From Pestalotiopsis fici W106-1 (Eukaryota; Ascomycota; Sordariomycetes; Amphisphaeriales; Sporocadaceae): a stretch of 64,000 nt of DNA. The stretch spans positions 1,559,681-1,623,680 of the forward strand of contig NW_006917102.1 in the NCBI RefSeq assembly GCF_000516985.1, written 5' to 3'. Positions 33,084 to 44,950 of the stretch are shown in pieces (positions within the stretch are counted from its first letter, which is position 1; every line of letters begins with the position of its first letter). The notes beneath the pieces are model-generated. The model was not told the DNA's origin and made no database searches. It saw nothing but the letters and a program-made list of their open reading frames with translations. The translations under genes and the position numbers were made by a program.

Positions 33084-34839
33084 ATGGATGAGTCTACTCC
33101 ACTTCTTGAGAATCAATCGCATTCTCTCTCTCAAAAAAGGCTCTTGGTCATATTTCCTGCTCTTGCGCTCATACAGTTCACCTCGTTCCTGGACCAAACG
33201 TCCATATCCACCAGTCTTCCCGCCATCGCTTCGGCCCTCCATACGGGAGCCTCTATCTCTCTCGTCGGCGCTTGTTTTCTTATTACTAGCACAAGTATCC
33301 AACTCATCAATGGAAGGCTTTCGGATATTTTCAGCCGCAAGATCTCGCTTATCGCGGCTCTTTCAATTATGGGAGGGGGCAACGTGCTCTCGGGCTTTTC
33401 TGGGACACCTCTGCAATTGTTCGCCGCCAGAGCGTTTACCGGCTTTGGTGCCGGGGCCATAAATGCGCTTGTACAGATTGCGATTGCGGATATCACGACG
33501 TTAGAGCAGCGCGGCTATTACTTTGGCATAGTCGGTGCGGCGACGGCGCTGGGAAACGGGCTCGGTCCCGTCATAGGAGGGGCTTTGACGCAGGTTGCTG
33601 GATGGCGGTGGGCGTTCTGGTTTGTGAGCCCTCTGTGCTTTGTGGCTATTTGTTATCTCGTGTCAGTTTGGCCGACATCTTCTTCGACGCATGCCAAAGG
33701 CCGAGTCTGGGACAAGTTGAAGCTGGTGGACTGGGCTGGAGCCCTTGCCAGTCTTTTTGGCATTACTTTGTTCCTCGTGAGTATTTGCGTTGTTCTCCTC
33801 CGACCTGGCACATTTTGGGATTAACTAATGGGTTTTGAAACAGATTCCGATATCACAAGGCGGAACTACCATGTCATGGACCTCTCCGGTGACGATTGGC
33901 ATGCTCATCGCTGGCGTGACGCTATTCGGCATCTTTTTGATTATCGAATGGCGATTTGCGAAACTGCCCCTGCTGCCATTCCGGCTTTTCAGCTACAATC
34001 GTTCCACGAATATTCTGATTTTCATTAACATTCTGATCGGCTGGATTTATTGGGGTAATTTGTTTGTTCTTCCGTTGTACCTGCAGAACGTCCGAGGGTT
34101 CAGTCCGTCTCAGGCTGGCGTTTTGCTCTTACCAATGGTCATCTCCCATGGAGTGACATCGGCTCTGACTGGCATTCTCATATCCTTTCTTGGACACTAC
34201 AAACCCATTATTGTAACAGGAGCCACCTGCTGGGCTTTGGCCGCAGTCGCCAAGTTTTACATTGATCAAGACACCCAGATTTGGAGCCTCATCGTCGTCG
34301 GCATCCTCGACGGTGTAGGAGTCGGGTGTTCTTTGCAGCCTGGTTAGTGAACCTTGAACCTCCTGTATCGTATGTTTCGTCGCTGATAGAAATCCCCCAG
34401 TTCTTGTGGGACTTTTCGCAGCATCCGATTCCGATGACCGAGCCGTTTTAACAGGACTACGAAATTTCTTACGAGACATTGGAGGCGCAACTAGTACTAC
34501 AGGTATGTGTTTGATTTAGCTGCTCCACACGACCGCTGGTTCTGACATGATACCCGTACAGTCTCTGGTGCTATCTTGAGCAACGTTTTATATGTCCAGT
34601 TAAAGTCCAGATTCAGCCCGGAACTTATCGCGAAACTGGTTTCATCAGCCAATGCACTGGAAAACTTGCATCTGACGGACGAAGAGAAAGCCCTGGTAAA
34701 TCAAGGGTATATGGATGGGCTTCACGCTGTGTTCGCGTCATTTGCTGTACTCGTCGCCATCCATCTCGGCATGTGCTTATGTATCAAGGACTATGGATTG
34801 AAGCGTAATAGCCCTCCACAGATGCATCGGCAGACTTGA
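33084..34839 (+). CDS. MFS drug:H+ antiporter-type transporter
   Basis: Four exons: 33084-33776, 33844-34342, 34401-34502, 34562-34839, joined in frame to 523 residues. Introns start GTGAGT, GTTAGT and GTATGT and end CAG. ATG at 33084 opens MDESTPLLENQ, a typical acidic cytosolic tail before the first helix. The helix 1 region has FTSFLDQTSISTSLPAIA (motif D1 of the 14-helix family), the helix 2-3 loop has NGRLSDIFSRK (motif A) and the helix 5 region has GLGPVIGGAL (motif C, marking antiporters). The last large loop (KSRFSPELIAKLVSSANAL) is also typical. It should export a small organic compound at the plasma membrane or vacuole. Its position just after the dioxygenase gene suggests, without proving, a shared substrate. 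Confidence 0.85.
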
Positions 34840-34849
34840 ATCAAAGTCG

Positions 34850-35940
34850 TTGCTATTTCTGAATATAGCAGACTCTACAGAAGATGCATGCCCTGGTGTA
34901 TGCGTGCTGTTACTCATGCTTACAAGCTAAGAAAGCAGAAAGAGACCACTCGCTCCCCTCCGTAAATTAGTGACGCAACAGTGCTATGAATGACCTGAGA
35001 TGTGAGTTCTCCCGACGGTCTTTTGATTGCGATTATAGCAACCTTTTCTGGCTGCGTAAGGGAGGGGCATACACTAAATTCGGTATATTTAAGCATAGTA
35101 TACAGAGACCATCCCGAGCAGTTGACTTTGTTCCAGTTGTGAAAAGGAGGGAGCCGAAATACCAAGATTGGGGATTGCTCCTACAGGATTCGCACTAGAA
35201 CTATTTCCCAGTATTTCCAATTGCATCTAGTATAGGCGAGAGACCAGATTTGAAGATACACTTGGTGAGAGCGTATCTTTGCCTCTCGAGAACAAGCAGC
35301 GGGGTGGGCCTGCTGTAACGGCCTGGCCTGGACCTCATCAGTGGATCTGATCGCCCCAATCGCCAGACCACCACTCTTGCCGCCTTTCCAGGTTGTATTG
35401 GCCCGTACCTGCAGAGCTGGAGCTCGAGGCACTTTCCCTCGAATACCGCACCGTACACTACCATGCACACCTACCTACTTTTTGGTCTCGATATAGTATC
35501 CCGGTCTTGAGCCTCATTCTGCTGCTCCCACGCATTTATGCCTGTAGTTATGCTTACCCATTGTTGAGACAAATTGATTTCCCGCGACGTGATCTGCGCT
35601 GCTTGAATAAAAACATCGCACGTGCAGCCCGTCCTTCAGATCTACCTACTCCAGGGTTCTTTTGAGCTCGGATCCTCAAGCTCAGCCGTTCTTGTCTCAC
35701 TATGTGTTGGAATATTTGAAATTGAAAAAGAGCATATTTTGCAGCCTCTTGGCAGATGAATCTAATCTTTTTCAAACACGCTTTCTATTTTCATGATTAT
35801 GCTTCGGAGCGTCTTGAAAGACATAGTTGAGGCCACGATCATGCTGAGCCAACTCCCCAGAATGATTCGATACATGATTCATGCAACACTCTTGATGTCG
35901 TCAAGTCTCCTGGTTCCCAGCCTTGTTCGAGGCTCTGCAT
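34850..35940. other. 1.1-kb spacer between convergent genes
   Basis: The MFS gene (plus) and the UDP-glucose dehydrogenase gene (minus) both end here. Only short overlapping frames occur; I see no gene. Confidence 0.55.
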
Positions 35941-35947
35941 TCTTGTA

Positions 35948-37955
35948 TTAGAACTTCATGCTTCCCTGTCGACCAACACTCTCAACATTAACTCCTAACT
36001 TGTTGAGTGTATTGATATTGGTAACACCTCGGCCATCGAATATCCATTTCGGCTTCTGGAGATGTTCTGCAATCTTGCTCCAATCCAACCTTTCTCGGGC
36101 TTTGTGTTCCGATAGGCTGTAGCCCGTTGAATCGTGACCCTGGCCAGGACAACAGTCAGGGCAGTCGTCTGTACATGAGGGCCCATGAACATACAGCTGT
36201 AATGGATCAGATCCAGCTAGACATGTACTCGATTCAAGCAGATACTGATGAAGAGCTAGGACTTGAGACTGAGATGGAGGGCCCTGCAGATCAAATGGCC
36301 TCGGGTCAACAGACCCAGCGCGAGGTCGCCCCAAGGATGGGGGCTTCGATGTATCCATGCGGAACTCCTCAAATTCAGTTGTAATAAGAACCGCGTGAGA
36401 CGCCGCGCATGCCTGGTACGGGTTGTCGTACACTACTATAGGGCCGCCATCGGCCTTCAATTGTCCTTGAAGCAGCATCTTGATTTCATTTCGGACAACG
36501 GCCGGATTGCAACAAGGATCGAAGATTGCGATTTCTTTCGGGCCTTCTTGTAGTAGCGTTTCGATGATTTCCAAAGCCGGAGACTCCCGTGTATCGGACG
36601 TATCTGCTTTGAACGCATAACCGAGAACGGTAACCTTTTTTCCAATCAAGGTGTTATTAAGTGTCTTAATAACACGCTTACTGAAGCGGCCAAGTTGGTA
36701 TTCGTTCATTGTAACAACTTGACGCCAGTAGTCACCGACCTCTTCAAGTCCGAGAGACTCAGCCAAATATATTAGGCTGAAAATATCCTTTTTGAAACAA
36801 CTGCCACCAAATCCGATTCCAGCCTTTAGGAACTTGCTACCAATCCGTGGATCACAGCCGATGGACGCCGCGATTTCGGTTATATCTGCGCCAGTCTTTT
36901 CGCAGATTGCAGAAATAGAATTGATAGAGCTAATCCTTTGGGCCAACATGGAATTCGCAACTAGCTTAGCTAGTTCTGAAGACCAAATATTGGTTGTAAT
37001 GATTCGTTGTCTAGGTACCCAAGTGGCATAGACATCGGCGAGTGCTTTAGATGCTTGTTGACCCGAGATTGTGACCGAACTTCCAATTAAAATACGGTCG
37101 GGGTTGAGGAGATCAGCCATAGCTGTACCGGCTGCCAGAAATTCCGGATTTGATAGGATCTCAAAATAGACACCTGGACGGTGGATTGATATCTAGCACC
37201 GCTGTCAGTTATCAGATGATCAATTGGTAGATGGTGCGGTGATACTAACCGTATCCTTCACGAGCTGCGCAGTTTTGCACGGTACGGTTGACTTTTCCAC
37301 GATAATTGTTCCAGGCCGGGCGTGTTGTGCAACTATGCTGATGACTGCCTCAAAAGCGGTCATGTCCGTAGCACTGCCAGCACCAATACCCTTGGTTTTA
37401 GTCGGAGTGTTAACAGCGACAAACACCATATCGGCCTCGCTAATGCATTGGGCAATATTTGTAGAAAAAAAGAGATTCGGCGTGCGAGCTGGGATAGTAT
37501 GCACGTTGTTTGATGATAAACCTCCGGAAGGGTTCATGAGAGGTGCATTAACAAATGAAACTTCTCTCGACCCATCTCGAGCGATCCGGACAACATGTCC
37601 AAGACCCGGCTCATAAATCGGCAGATGCTTGGAATTCCAGCGTTGAATGCGTTTCTCGTCCCTATCTACGACTGTAACGCGAATGTGTGGATTCTGGTAT
37701 GCAATTACAGCCGCGGTTGGACCGCCTGATTGGAATTAGCCATTGGCCATAGGAAATAGGATCGAACAACTCACCGACATAGCCAGCGCCGACACAGCAA
37801 ATATTGCGTACAGAAAATGGCTGGGCATTAGGTGACGCGTTTAGGGAAGGATCAAACGTCAAGCTACCTTCGGGAGTAGAAGGAACTGTAGAGTCACCAC
37901 TCTCTGTGATATCACCATCATGAGTGCTGGCAGTTGGCCGAGGAGAGAAATCCAT
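35948..37955 (-). CDS. UDP-glucose 6-dehydrogenase with a C-terminal insertion
   Basis: Three exons: 37955-37775, 37725-37250, 37192-35948, giving 633 residues. Introns of 49 and 57 bp begin GTGAGT and GTTAGT. The enzyme oxidises UDP-glucose to UDP-glucuronate with two NAD+. Visible parts are the Rossmann motif CCVGAGYVGGPTAA split by intron 1 (about residues 53-66), STVP (EKSTVPCKTA), the substrate segment FEILSNPEFLAAGTA (about 229-243), catalytic Cys351 in GFGGSCFKKD, and the C-terminal domain GYAFKADTSDTRESPA ending at WIFDGRG. Odd feature: about 90 residues (roughly 498-587) separate TTEFEEFR from LDWSKIAEHLQKP, normally about ten; this insert contains CTDDCPDCC. A 50-residue Ser/Thr/Pro-rich N-terminus precedes the fold. 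ATG at 37955 was preferred to the non-AUG codon upstream. Confidence 0.87.
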
Positions 37956-37974
37956 CTTGACAAAATAGTGCAAA

Positions 37975-40000
37975 TCTGAAACGCTCAGTCTGCAGAGCCA
38001 TCTGCTTTCTGAAGGTTCCGGACTTGTAGAGAAGAGAAAGGTACGAGAAAAGAAGTGTCGGGCGTAAGATCAAGTGTTGCGAGATTCCGGAAACACTGCG
38101 ATCAAGTCCGTGATACTTCAAAGAAGGACTACAGTGATTTTGAATTGCAACAGGTCTCATTAATACACCATACGGGCCTCAAGGATACAAAGTGCGTGCT
38201 AGTCTGGAATCTCGGCCAATGGGCTTAAGCGAATATTAGGTATTCTGGAGTAAATCCTTCTAGAGAAGATACATCTCAGATACTGCGTAGTAGCATAACT
38301 TCAGGATGACTTGGCACCAGAGATTTGATTCCAATTTGAGCCAAAGAAGATAGTCCTTGGCAGGTACGTAGCGATTTTGGATGTCTATGGACTCTAAAAG
38401 TCCTGGAACATGAACCTTGCCAGGCAAGTACACTACTATGTAAGCATTTAGCACTTAACATCCTTCCTAGTGTGCTGGAGACACCGCTATATACTGGGTG
38501 AACAGGTGGGGCTTCCCGTGAAATGACAAGTCGTACTCCGTACCTCCTGTATCCCTGATCGGTTAGATAATGTTGATGGAGATGATGCTTACCTGATACA
38601 GCTTAAACTGTCTTTTCCATATGTGTTTACTGTTTATTTTCATGATTTATGCTCTGTGCCTCTCAGATTCTGTAGGATCAAGCTTATCCAAGTTTAGTGG
38701 TGCCGGGTGAATGCCTGGCATCCCTGTTACAGCCCACCTGACCTGGACTGTGAGAGCGATATTCTATCCACTATTTGACAATTGCCATCGTGTCATCGGA
38801 ATCTTCAGCCGCTTCAAAAGACCCTGCATACCATCTACAGTAGGCAGGTAGTTAGGTAGTTACATACCTGGCCTAGGTATGTACAAGTTGGTGCCATGTA
38901 ACATGTACTGTGGTTGAGTGTGGTTATTTTGTCTCGTATTCACATACCGACCAGCGCTCCTCATCGCGGGGTTTTTCTTCAATAAGCATAAAAACTGCTA
39001 TTGCAACGACACAGACAAATGTACTTACCAAGGCACTCGCTTCTGAGAAACCTATGTACTGCCCATTGATCTTTACAGAGGACCTTTCGCAAGCGTTGTG
39101 CTCTACTAAGATTCTAAACTGACTAACCTAGCGTTTTACTTGTCATCCCTCGCCTTCTGCCTTCGTCCTCTTGGTCTTACCACAAAAACGTCTCAAAGGG
39201 GTGGATTCCATTGCAGTAATAGTAGGTTTTGGTACTGTATCTAGCATTTTCGCACGTCTTCCAATCTTCCATATTCTTGTGTTGCGATCGCCCTGCTTCT
39301 GCAATCAGGTTGGATACTGGAAGCTTTCCAGACCCACGGGAGAAAAAAGCTAACGCAGCAGACACTGTCGTCATCGTCAGTCTTGGGATATTTTCCCGAA
39401 CTATCTGGCGGAACAAGAGTATTGTTGCTGGGTGTATAGGAGGACAGCGATAGCTATTGGCAGTTAGAGTACTCTACTATGAATACAGCCTTTCAAGTGC
39501 GTACTATAGTATGAAGGAACTGGTATGGAAGCTTATGACAGAGTTCGCAACTTGTGTCAAGTGAATTACGTAGGTACATGTTCTGAATTACATACGTCCA
39601 CTTGAGCATCTAAGTCGCTTAGTACCTATCTCTAGTGCTAACTGTTTAGATTTCCAGCACTCTATTGTTCGTTGGAGAGCTGTACTAGCGCTCTTTAGCG
39701 CCCGTACTCTATTTTGCAGTCAGCGCCAGAATTGCACTGAGCCTTCCCCTCCTAGCTACTGTGTAGTATAGCAGAACTTTACGGTGTCCAATTGAACGCA
39801 TGCCACTGATGCAAATACTCTTTACTCTGTACGTCGTTCAGAATTGGTGGGGCTTGTCATGACTAGTAAACGGTTCTGACTCTGTAATAGTCGCTGATCG
39901 AACTCGTCCAATGCAAGGTAGGAAGCTGTTTCACCCTAATCAGCCGAGCTTGACCCGCGCAGCGTGACTCACGTCCTGCCATGAGGTGAAGGAGGGGTAG
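37975..40000. other. 2-kb spacer between divergent genes, with a possible orphan exon
   Basis: This holds the promoters of the UDP-glucose dehydrogenase (minus) and valyl-tRNA synthetase (plus) genes. Apart from the possible exon at 38924-39118 (listed separately) no gene is supported. Around 38840-38885 the sequence is rich in TAGGTA/TACCT palindromic words. Confidence 0.45.
38924..39118 (-). pseudogene. Possible orphan terminal exon with one membrane segment
   Basis: The minus strand is open for 64 codons to TAA at 38926-38924. It follows GTTAGTCAG at 39127-39119, which offers an acceptor. The peptide includes VKINGQYIGFSEAS, a hydrophobic helix (ALVSTFVCVVAIAVFMLI) and a charged tail (EEKPRDEERW), a natural membrane-protein C-terminus. 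No upstream exon could be joined convincingly; the next open minus-strand piece is 39416-39177. I do not recognise the family. It may be a decayed gene or chance. Confidence 0.25.
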
Positions 40001-40081
40001 CTTTTCAGTGGAAGTAAACATCTTTCCTTACTGCAACGTGAAGCTAAACATTGCCTTGCGCGTTATTCTTTGCCGACCTCC

Positions 40082-40165
40082 ACGACGTCGTCTCAATCGC
40101 TTTTGCGTGCGCTCCTTGCGCGCTCGTCGGCGCCGTTCGTCACTAGATCATTCAGCACCTTGACA
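40082..40165 (+). promoter_or_regulatory. In-frame AUG-less mitochondrial presequence of valyl-tRNA synthetase
   Basis: The codons immediately upstream of the ATG at 40166 are open and in frame back to a stop at 39998-40000. The last 28 encode a peptide rich in Ser, Leu, Ala and Thr with three Arg and no Asp or Glu, ending RSFSTLT before the Met. That composition is typical of a cleavable mitochondrial presequence. No ATG exists in this stretch, but two ACG codons in tandem start it (40082 and 40085); the second has A at -3. Translation from a near-cognate codon would yield a mitochondrial isoform, as known for yeast ALA1 (ACG) and GRS1 (TTG). This is an inference from composition and frame. 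Confidence 0.55.
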
Positions 40166-43100
40166 ATGGCTTCTAACAGGGCACCAGGAAACCCGAGTAA
40201 GTCCAGTCATGTAGAGCCCGACGCCCAAGATTGAGCACCTCGCTGATATACTTTTCCCACGACGAAGCTGGCGCAGCCACTCCGCAACAGGATGGTACAC
40301 CGATTCCCGTGTCTAGCGACACCAAACCCGCCATTGAGCCGAGTGCAGCCAGCCAGGACGCGACACAGCCCCCCGCCCAGCCCAAAGTGAAGACCGAGAA
40401 GGAGCTCGAACGAGAACGTAAGAAGGCAGAAAAGCAGGCCCTATTCGAGAAAAAGAAAGCCGCCAAGGCCGAAGCAGCTGCCGCCACTGCGAAGAAGTCC
40501 AAAGAGAAGGAGAAGGTCAAGAAGCCCGAGGTCGAGGTCCTGCCCCCCTACGTTGAGGAAACTCCGGAAGGAGAGAAGAAGCGACTCAGGCCGTTTGACG
40601 ACCCTTATTATTCCTCGTATCACCCCGCTGCTGTCGAGTCGGCTTGGTACTCATGGTGGGAGAAGGAGGGATACTTCAAGCCGCAATTCACACCGGAAGG
40701 CAATGTCAAGCCCGAGGGCAAGTTCGTCATTGTTGTGCCTCCCCCGAATGTCACGGGAGCCCTGCAGTAAGCCCTCTGACTCATACATCTTCCAAGCTCA
40801 ACGTGGCTAATCATTGGCATGAACAGTATGGGCCATGCCCTGGGCAACTCACTGCAAGACCTGATGATCCGCTACAACCGACAAAAGGGAAAAACTACAT
40901 TGTGGCTGCCCGGTTGCGACCATGCTGGTAAGCTTTCCACTAACATATCATGCTCAATCAACATTGTCTGACGATTTTCAAGGCATCGCAACACAGAGCG
41001 TGGTGGAGAAGGCGCTCTATAAAAAGAACAAACAGACTAGACATGAGCTTGGGAGAACAAAGTTCATCGAGCTCGTACAAGATTGGAAGGAGGATTACCA
41101 CCAGAAGATCAACAATGCCTTCAGAAAAATGGGAAGCAGTCTGGATTGGAGTAGAGAGGCATTCACAATGGTGCGTACTCCCAGTTTTCATATCGTAGTG
41201 GTGGCATTTACACTGAACCCTCATTAGGACGAGCACTTTTCATCAGCTGTCGCAGATGTTTTCATCAAATTCCACGAAGAGGGCATCATCTATCGAGCTA
41301 ACCGTCTAGTCAACTGGGATTCCACATTGACCACGGCTCTGAGCAATGTCGAGGTGGACAGCAAGGAGTTGTCAGGACGAACACTCCTTGACGTACCTGG
41401 CTACGAGAGAAAGGTCGAGTTCGGAATCATTGTTCACTTCAAGTATCCGATTGAGAACTCGGAGGAGACCATTGAAGTCGCCACAACGCGTCCCGAGACC
41501 ATGCTGGGTGACAGTGGTATCGCTGTACATCCCGAGGATCCTCGGTACACTCATCTAGTGGGCAAATTTGCCGTCCATCCCTTCATCGAGGGCCGGAGGC
41601 TTCCAATCGTGGCCGACCGATATGTCGACCGCGAATTTGGTACTGGTGCCGTCAAACTGACTCCCGCGCACGACCTAAACGATTTCAAGCTGGGAACAAC
41701 TCACAATCTCGAGTTCATCAATATCTTGACAGATGATGGCTTGATTAACGAAAATGGTGGCCCGTACCAAGGCCAGAAGCGATTCGATGTCCGGTACTCT
41801 ATTCAAGAGGATCTAAAGAAACTCGGCCTCTACGTGGATAAGAAGGACAACCCCATGAGTGTACCGCTCTCGGAAAGGACCAAGGATGTCGTCGAACCCC
41901 TCATGAAACCACAATGGTGGGTGAAGATGGCTGATCTCACAGAACCAGCTGTAAGTCCCACCAACTCTATATCTATCTCTGCACTGTCTTATTTGCTCAT
42001 ATTTTGTCTTAGATCAAAGCAGTCGAGACCGGCCAGATCAAGATCAGGCCCGACTCCGCAGAGAGAAACTACCTCCAGTGGATGGCAAACATCAACGACT
42101 GGTGCATTTCAAGACAATTGTGGTGGGGACATCAGTGCCCTGTGTATCGAGTTCGCTTTGAAGACGAAGAGGACGGTCCTGATACCGACGACAGATGGTT
42201 CGCGGCACGAACTGAGGAAGAAGGTATGGCAGTCTTATTACCAAATGCTTTCTGAGCGTTGAATACTGATGAGAGTATAGCCTCCGCCAAAGCCAAGAAG
42301 GCATTCCCCGACAGGAAGTTTGAACTGGTTAGTCAATACCCTTATCCCTTCCTTTTTTTTCTTAAATAGTCCGAGCTGTCACGTAGTGCATCTCTCGGTG
42401 AATATTATTATTCTGGGTTCGCCAGAGGCCTACGACTAAGAGACTTACGAATGAGATAATAGATTCGAGATGAAGATGTCCTTGATACATGGTTCAGCTC
42501 TGGTCTCTGGCCATTTGCAACTCTTGGCTGGCCCAATAATACTCCGGACATGTCTCGTCTCTTCCCTACCAGTGTCCTAGAGACTGGATGGGATATCATG
42601 TAAGTCTAACCTGCGCGCGCAGAAGCCCTGCGAAAAGCTGACTCAGAGTTCTGCAGTCCCTTCTGGGTCGCTCGCATGATCTTCCTCGGTATCAAACTAA
42701 CTGTAAGTTTCAAAACAATGCACATGGGGCGACTTGTAACAGAGGCAAATATTTGCGCTGCGTCTCCCCTCGACACGGTAGAAATACTAACCGGATGAAC
42801 AGGGCCAAGTGCCATTCTCCGAGGTCTTTTGTCATTCTCTGAGTAAGTCAACAGTCGCAGATCCGGTCTAGCTTACGCAGAGCTAACGTATTTATAGTTC
42901 GAGACTCCGATGGACGGAAGATGAGCAAATCACTCGGCAATGTTATTGATCCTTTAGATGTGACTCGCGGCATCGAGCTCCAAGCTCTCCACGACAAGCT
43001 ACTGGTTGGCAACCTTGCTCCTGCCGAAGTTAAGAAAGCTACCGCATACCAGAAGACGGCATTCCCACAAGGCATTCCCGAATGCGGAGCAGACGCGCTT

Positions 43101-44205
43101 CGCTTCGCTCTCATTGCCTACACTACAGGCGGCGGCGATATCAATTTCGAAATCAATGTCATCTACCTGTACAGACGCTTCTGCAACAAGATCTGGAACG
43201 CCTGCAAGTATGTCCTTGGCAAGTTGGAAGCCGTCGACGGCTTTGTTCCCGCAAAGAAGGCGGGTCTTACTGGACATGAGTCGCTATCCGAGCTCTGGAT
43301 TCTCAGGAAGATGAACAATGCTGCAAAGGAAGTTTCTGAGGCCCTGGAGCAGAGAGATTTCATGAAGAGTGCCAACCTTGTGTACGCCTACTGGTACTTC
43401 CAGCTGTAAGCACCCCTCAGCACCGCTTGGCACAACCTAAACATGCTCGACTAACCATCAATCATCTAGTTGCGATGTCTTCATCGAAAACTCCAAGACA
43501 TTAATCCAGGAGGGTTCTGAAGCTCAGGTGCATTCTGCGATTCAAACACTCTACACCGCTCTGGAAAATGCTCTCGTCCTTTCGCACCCATTCCTCCCCT
43601 TCATCACAGAAGAGCTGTGGCAAAGGCTCCCCAGGAGGCAAGGTGATGAAACAAAGAGCATCATGTTGGCGAAATACCCGGAATGGGACCCGCAATTTGA
43701 GAACCCAGAGGCTGAGGCTGCATACGACATTGTTCTGGGCTGCTCGAAGGGCGTTCGATCCCTGATTGCCGAATACGCGGTCAAGGATGAGGCAAAGATC
43801 TTCATTCAGGCCTATGACGCAGCGTCGCACAAGACTGTACTGGAGCAGAAGTCTTCTATCCGTTCTCTCAGCGGCAAGGGCCCCATGGACATCGAGATCC
43901 TCTCTCCGGAACATACTCGCCCTACCGGCTGTGTTGCTTTCCCCGTGTCCAGCGCCGTTTCGGTCTTCATCTACGTCAAGGACCGCGTCAATTTCGATGA
44001 GGAGATCGTGAAAGCAACGAAGAAACTGGAGAAGACCCGTGCTGCTGCCCAAAAGCAGCACAAGCTTATTCAGGATCCGGTGTACCTAGAGAAATCTCCT
44101 GTCGCAACGCAAAATACCGACAAGAAGAAGCTTGTTGATCTAGAAAGCGAGGTCAACGGCCTTGAGACAACCATTGAGCAATTTAAGCTGCTGAAGCTAG
44201 AGTAA
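40166..44205 (+). CDS. VAS1: Valyl-tRNA synthetase (class Ia), cytosolic form from AUG
   Basis: Twelve exons: 40166-40196, 40277-40766, 40827-40927, 40983-41170, 41228-41950, 42013-42223, 42281-42327, 42463-42599, 42657-42702, 42803-42842, 42898-43405, 43470-44205; 1,085 residues, all joints in frame. It charges tRNA-Val with valine. Class I signatures are [11 protein letters not shown] (HIGH box, split by intron 2), GCDHAGIATQ, the editing domain with [39 protein letters not shown] and KMSKSLGN (KMSKS box). The anticodon-binding region has [13 protein letters not shown] and the C-terminal coiled coil ends with [22 protein letters not shown] Lys/Glu/Ala-rich extension (about residues 45-110) precedes the core, as in eukaryotic ValRS. 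Exon 2 could also start at 40268, adding three residues. In yeast and Neurospora a single gene supplies cytosol and mitochondria; see the leader entry. Confidence 0.95.
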
Positions 44206-44950
44206 GAGAGGACCGATACCGTAGATGACTAGGTTAGGCCAATAGAGCAACAGACCAATGTAGTATCAGTTTTCTCAAAATAACGTTGCCCTGCATCATT
44301 TCGAAAGGGCGGGGTCTCTTTCCGATCGCTTCACACGTTTACATCACAGATGCGCTGATGGCAATCTTGCTTGTCTGATACATTCACTATGAGCAGATCG
44401 GGCGGAAGTCTCCATTGGTTTGATTCTAGACTTGTCTTGCTCGCCCAACTTGACTGTCAGCTTCCAGATCCAAACTTGCAGGATATCTGGGCTGCACAGA
44501 ATTGAAAATTGATTGTTTTTTTNTTTTTTTTTTTTTGGTGTGTCCCTTAAATACATGGTCAGGAATGGATTCCAGACTGTCTCTAGCTCATTTCGCCCGG
44601 CGCGTGGTCTGGAAGCGTTAGGGTCCGAATCTCCTCAAACCTCAGACCCTGGCAGGCCTGGAGAGGATTGGCTAAAACTGAACATGAGCCACTGCCAAAG
44701 GCTAGAACCTGCTCATAGTGCACACGTCTTGCAGTAGAGAGAGACATGGGGATCAGGACCTCGCGCAATGCATGTAAGATGCAGAGCAAAGCTACTTGAC
44801 AAATTCCTTCATAGGGTGTGCCTGTTCCCATCTGTCAACTTCCAGACGTTGAAATTGCATCTGTTAGTCCAACAATGTGGCCAATTGAGCCCTGAAACGA
44901 GTTTGGAATCCACGCGGTGGGATAGATTTTGACTTCAATCTTGCTTAATT
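44206..44950. other. Spacer between convergent genes
   Basis: This holds the 3' flanks of valyl-tRNA synthetase and of the M28 family gene. A T-rich tract with one ambiguous base lies at about 44516-44537. No gene is seen. Confidence 0.6.
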
